Of a stretch of 64,000 nucleotides of DNA, positions 61,531 to 64,000 are shown piece after piece; positions within the stretch are counted from its first letter, which is position 1, and every line of letters begins with the position of its first letter. Source of the stretch: [Clostridium] saccharolyticum WM1. GTDB taxonomy: Bacteria > Bacillota > Clostridia > Lachnospirales > Lachnospiraceae. The stretch spans positions 4,116,501 through 4,180,500 of the forward strand of contig NC_014376.1 in NCBI RefSeq assembly GCF_000144625.1, written 5' to 3'. The translations under genes and the position numbers were made by a program. A model generated the notes under the pieces. The model had not been told where the DNA came from. It saw only the letters and a list, made by a program, of their open reading frames with translations, and made no database searches.

Positions 61531-62370
61531 TTATCCTTTCACACTGCCGGCCGTCACACCGCCGATAATAAATTTTGATAAACATAAATAAATGACTGCT
61601 ACGGGAACAATCGCAATGGTAATCAGCATGTAGACCTGCCCCATGTCAAACTTCAGAAAATCAGCGCTGCGAAGCTGTGCGATCAGAATGGGCAATGTCT
61701 TTTTCGTATTGGATTTCAGTACCAGGGAAGGTACAAAATAATTATTCCAGGAAGCTACGAATGCAAAGATGCCCTGGACCGCAAGTGCCGGCTTAACCAT
61801 GGGAATTACTATAAAATTGAACGTATAAAATTCATTGGATCCGTCCATCCTGGCTGATTCCACAATCTCCAGGGGTAAATTGCTCTCAAAATAGGAAACC
61901 ATAAAATAAAACACCACCGGAGCTGCCATAGAAGGAAGGATAAGAGGTATAAAACTATCCATTAGCCCCATTTTGCCGATCAATCTTAAAAATCCCAAAG
62001 TCGTTACCTGATTGGGAATCATCATGATGAGAATAATAAACAGATAAACCGCGTTGCGCAGCCGGAATTCATAGGCATGGATGGCGTAGGCCGTCAGCGC
62101 TGAAACATACACGGAAAGCACTGCAGAGCATCCGGCTATGAGAAGGCTGTTGGCAATTCCATAAACCACCGGAAGATTTTTATTATGTAGTACGTTATAT
62201 AAATTTGTGCCAAAGGATTTGCCCGGAATAAAGGAAAATCCCTTGGAAATCTCCGGATGGGACCTGGAAGCATTTATGATCAGACAATAAAAGAAGAAGA
62301 GGCATAAAAACGCCAGAAGCGAAAGAAGCACATATGCAGCGGTCTTCCTTATATTTATCAGCTTACCCAC
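61531..62370 (-). CDS. Carbohydrate ABC importer permease (MalG type)
   Basis: The protein has 279 residues, six membrane segments and the EAA-type loop LEIVESARMDGSNEFYTFNFIVIPMVKPAL. It is the MalG-like partner of the permease encoded upstream; the start codon overlaps the other permease stop by one base. The two transport an oligosaccharide for the GH1 enzyme. Confidence 0.92.
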   Translation of the reverse strand: MGKLINIRKTAAYVLLSLLAFLCLFFFYCLIINASRSHPEISKGFSFIPGKSFGTNLYNVLHNKNLPVVYGIANSLLIAGCSAVLSVYVSALTAYAIHAYEFRLRNAVYLFIILIMMIPNQVTTLGFLRLIGKMGLMDSFIPLILPSMAAPVVFYFMVSYFESNLPLEIVESARMDGSNEFYTFNFIVIPMVKPALAVQGIFAFVASWNNYFVPSLVLKSNTKKTLPILIAQLRSADFLKFDMGQVYMLITIAIVPVAVIYLCLSKFIIGGVTAGSVKG

Positions 62371-63305
62371 TATGATTGCCCTCCTCTCTTTTTCCCGGCA
62401 CCGGTAAGTACAAAGAACACCACCAGGCTGAGTGCTGCCGTAATGACGAAGAGTATTACCGATAAAGCACCTGCCATGCCGTAATTTTTGCTGTAAAGAT
62501 GGTTGTTTAAAAACATAATCAACGTGGTACTGGTTCTGTCCGGACTTCCCTTAGCATTTGTCAGCACCTGGGGAACATCAAACATCTGCAGTCCACCGAT
62601 CAGAGAGGTGATCAGGACATATATAAAAATAGGCTTAATGGTTGGCATGGTTACCTTTGTGAATATCTGCAAGGATTTTGCACCGTCAATGGAAGCCGCT
62701 TCAAATAAGGATGCATCCACGCCGAGAATCGCTGCCATCAGAAGAATCGTAGTGTTTCCAAACCACATCATAAAGTTCATAAGCCCTACCAGGCCCCTGG
62801 TCCCCCAGACGGTGGCCAGAAAACGGATGGGGTTATTTGAAACACCCAGCCTGATAAGCAGGTTGTTCATGGGGCCGTCATCAGAAAACAGAGCAAAAAA
62901 AAGCATTGCAAAAGAAGCCGCCATGATGACATTGGGCAGGTAAATAATGGTTTTAAAGAAGGTGCTACCTTTTAACCTCATCCTGAAATCTGCAAACCAT
63001 ACTGCCAGGATCAGTGAAATGATGATCTGGGGAATAAACCCGATGATCCACAAAATCATCGTATTGCCCAGATACTTAAGCAAATCACTTTGAAATATAG
63101 ATACGTAATTTTCCAGTCCTACAAAGTTGGGACCGATCTGGGTTAATCCGGAACGATAATTTTCAAACAGGCTGTTATAAAAAGTATTTACCAGGGGAAT
63201 AAAGGAGAATATAAAATAGATGGCAAAAAACGGTATCAGAAAAATATATCCCCATTTCCCATAGCTGATTTTTTTTCTGGTCTTTGCCCTTTTTTCATTT
63301 ACCAT
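62370..63305 (-). CDS. Carbohydrate ABC importer permease (MalF type)
   Basis: The protein has 311 residues, six membrane segments and the EAA loop SLFEAASIDGAKSLQIFTKVTMPTI. The ATG at 63305 has AGGAGG eight bases upstream; an in-frame start at 63356 adds 17 unrelated residues. No dedicated ATPase gene is seen, as usual for CUT1 systems served by a shared MsmK-type ATPase. Confidence 0.92.
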   Translation of the reverse strand: MVNEKRAKTRKKISYGKWGYIFLIPFFAIYFIFSFIPLVNTFYNSLFENYRSGLTQIGPNFVGLENYVSIFQSDLLKYLGNTMILWIIGFIPQIIISLILAVWFADFRMRLKGSTFFKTIIYLPNVIMAASFAMLFFALFSDDGPMNNLLIRLGVSNNPIRFLATVWGTRGLVGLMNFMMWFGNTTILLMAAILGVDASLFEAASIDGAKSLQIFTKVTMPTIKPIFIYVLITSLIGGLQMFDVPQVLTNAKGSPDRTSTTLIMFLNNHLYSKNYGMAGALSVILFVITAALSLVVFFVLTGAGKKRGGQS

Positions 63306-63358
63306 AGCAAAACCTCCTGTATTACGCAGGACGGGATCCCCCGTCCTGCCGCTCACAA

Positions 63359-64000
63359 CTATTCTGTCTTTAATTCCGGATACTTTTCAGTAATTGCAGT
63401 GTAAAAATTCTTGATTGCCGTGTCTTTGTCAACGGTACCGTTAAAGTAATCATGCATGGCGGTCTGGAATTCTTCATTCAGACCCTGATCATAAGGAGAA
63501 ATCTTGCTCATATCAATTTTTTCAGCCGCATCGCAGTACATCTGAAGAGGATTCTGCCCGCCAAGGAACGCTGACTTATAATCACTCTTTGCCAATTCTT
63601 CCATTACAGTCTTGTTATTGACAAAATCATTCTTTTCCTCCACGATCTTTTTCATCGTAGCATCATCACAGCAAATGGTTCTCATAATATCTGCAACGAT
63701 TTCCGGGTTATCAGTTCCGTTAGCTGCACAAAGCCAGGTTCCGCCCCAGTTATAGGACTCCGGACCAATGGTTGCTGCCCAGTCACCATAACAGCCATTT
63801 CCTACTTCCTGCTTTCCTCCATCCGCTTCTGCTGTTGCTAGGGAGTTTCCTGCCATAACGAAATCAACGCCCCATGCAGGCATGAAGTATCCAAAAACCT
63901 TGCCTTCCGGTCCCTGTCCGGCAGCCCATTCAGCCGCCCAAAGGATCGTCTTCTGGTTATACCCTTTATCCGTATAATTTTTAGTCTGCTCCACCCATTT
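63359..64000 (-). CDS. Carbohydrate ABC importer, extracellular binding protein (5' end outside window)
   Basis: The frame is open through the right edge, so these 213 residues are only the C-terminal part of a type 1 extracellular solute-binding protein. GKVFGYFMPAWGVDF, the Trp-rich NWGGTWLCAAN and NPEIVADIMRTIC are typical of CUT1 binding proteins. It belongs to the same operon as the two permeases and GH1 gene, 54 bases upstream of the first permease. Confidence 0.88.
   Translation of the reverse strand, partial: KWVEQTKNYTDKGYNQKTILWAAEWAAGQGPEGKVFGYFMPAWGVDFVMAGNSLATAEADGGKQEVGNGCYGDWAATIGPESYNWGGTWLCAANGTDNPEIVADIMRTICCDDATMKKIVEEKNDFVNNKTVMEELAKSDYKSAFLGGQNPLQMYCDAAEKIDMSKISPYDQGLNEEFQTAMHDYFNGTVDKDTAIKNFYTAITEKYPELKTE

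Noticed and set aside
1-64000. CRISPR arrays, rRNA or tRNA genes
   Set aside because: No regularly spaced repeats or cloverleaf-type sequences were seen on reading both strands; a dedicated search (tRNAscan, CRISPR finder) was not possible.

Overview
The window looks like chromosomal DNA from an anaerobic, low-to-mid GC Gram-positive of the Clostridia, most likely a Lachnospiraceae/Lacrimispora-type organism (inference from gene content; no rRNA or tRNA gene is present to settle it). Supporting signs are LytS/YesN sugar-sensing operons, ChvE/GguAB-type monosaccharide transporters, class B sortase, an L,D-transpeptidase with cell-wall-binding repeats, XpaC/TelA, AGGAGG-type ribosome sites and rho-independent terminators. 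Most genes are on the minus strand.

Region 1 (1-6506) is the end of a surface-polysaccharide operon: rfbC (dTDP-rhamnose), an ABC-2 exporter pair with a Wzt-like carbohydrate-binding tail, a methyltransferase and a very large kinase-like/GT2/GT4 protein that runs off the left edge. Region 2 (6773-20482) is a sugar-sensing and uptake locus: membrane-anchored sugar-binding sensor, LytS-type kinase, YesN-type regulator, XylF-like lipoprotein, then a ChvE/GguA/GguB importer. It is split by a tryptophan-catabolism module (LysR regulator, tryptophanase, NSS tryptophan transporter and a 34-residue MetS-like subunit), bounded by about 70 bp imperfect direct repeats made of the 3' end and terminator of the XylF-like gene.

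Region 3 (20600-38977) is a large cell-wall glycan cluster: seven glycosyltransferases (five GT2-type proteins including a DPM1-like one, a GT39-like membrane protein and a GT8), two Wzx-like flippases, DUF2142 and DUF2304 membrane proteins, UDP-galactopyranose mutase, and a DegT aminotransferase / PLP beta-family enzyme / ATP-grasp trio that may decorate the glycan. A YkuD L,D-transpeptidase lies inside it on the opposite strand. Region 4 (39197-46259) is a second sugar ABC operon with a sugar isomerase and an oxidoreductase, facing a LacI-type regulator; both promoters carry a related palindrome over the -35 box. Its ATPase gene is split by a frameshift.

Region 5 (46318-55697) holds housekeeping and envelope genes: leuA, telA/xpaC, glmM, srtB, a BTAD-type regulator, mgsA and a small HD phosphohydrolase. 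Region 6 (55781-59310) is a patch of acquired and decaying DNA: an AT-rich secreted Big_2 protein, a broken choline-binding-repeat gene, an IS256-family transposase remnant and an internally deleted copy of the neighbouring HD gene, bounded by a 20 bp direct repeat (19/20). Region 7 (59385-64000) has a small membrane protein and a beta-glucosidase operon with its sugar ABC importer, cut by the right edge.
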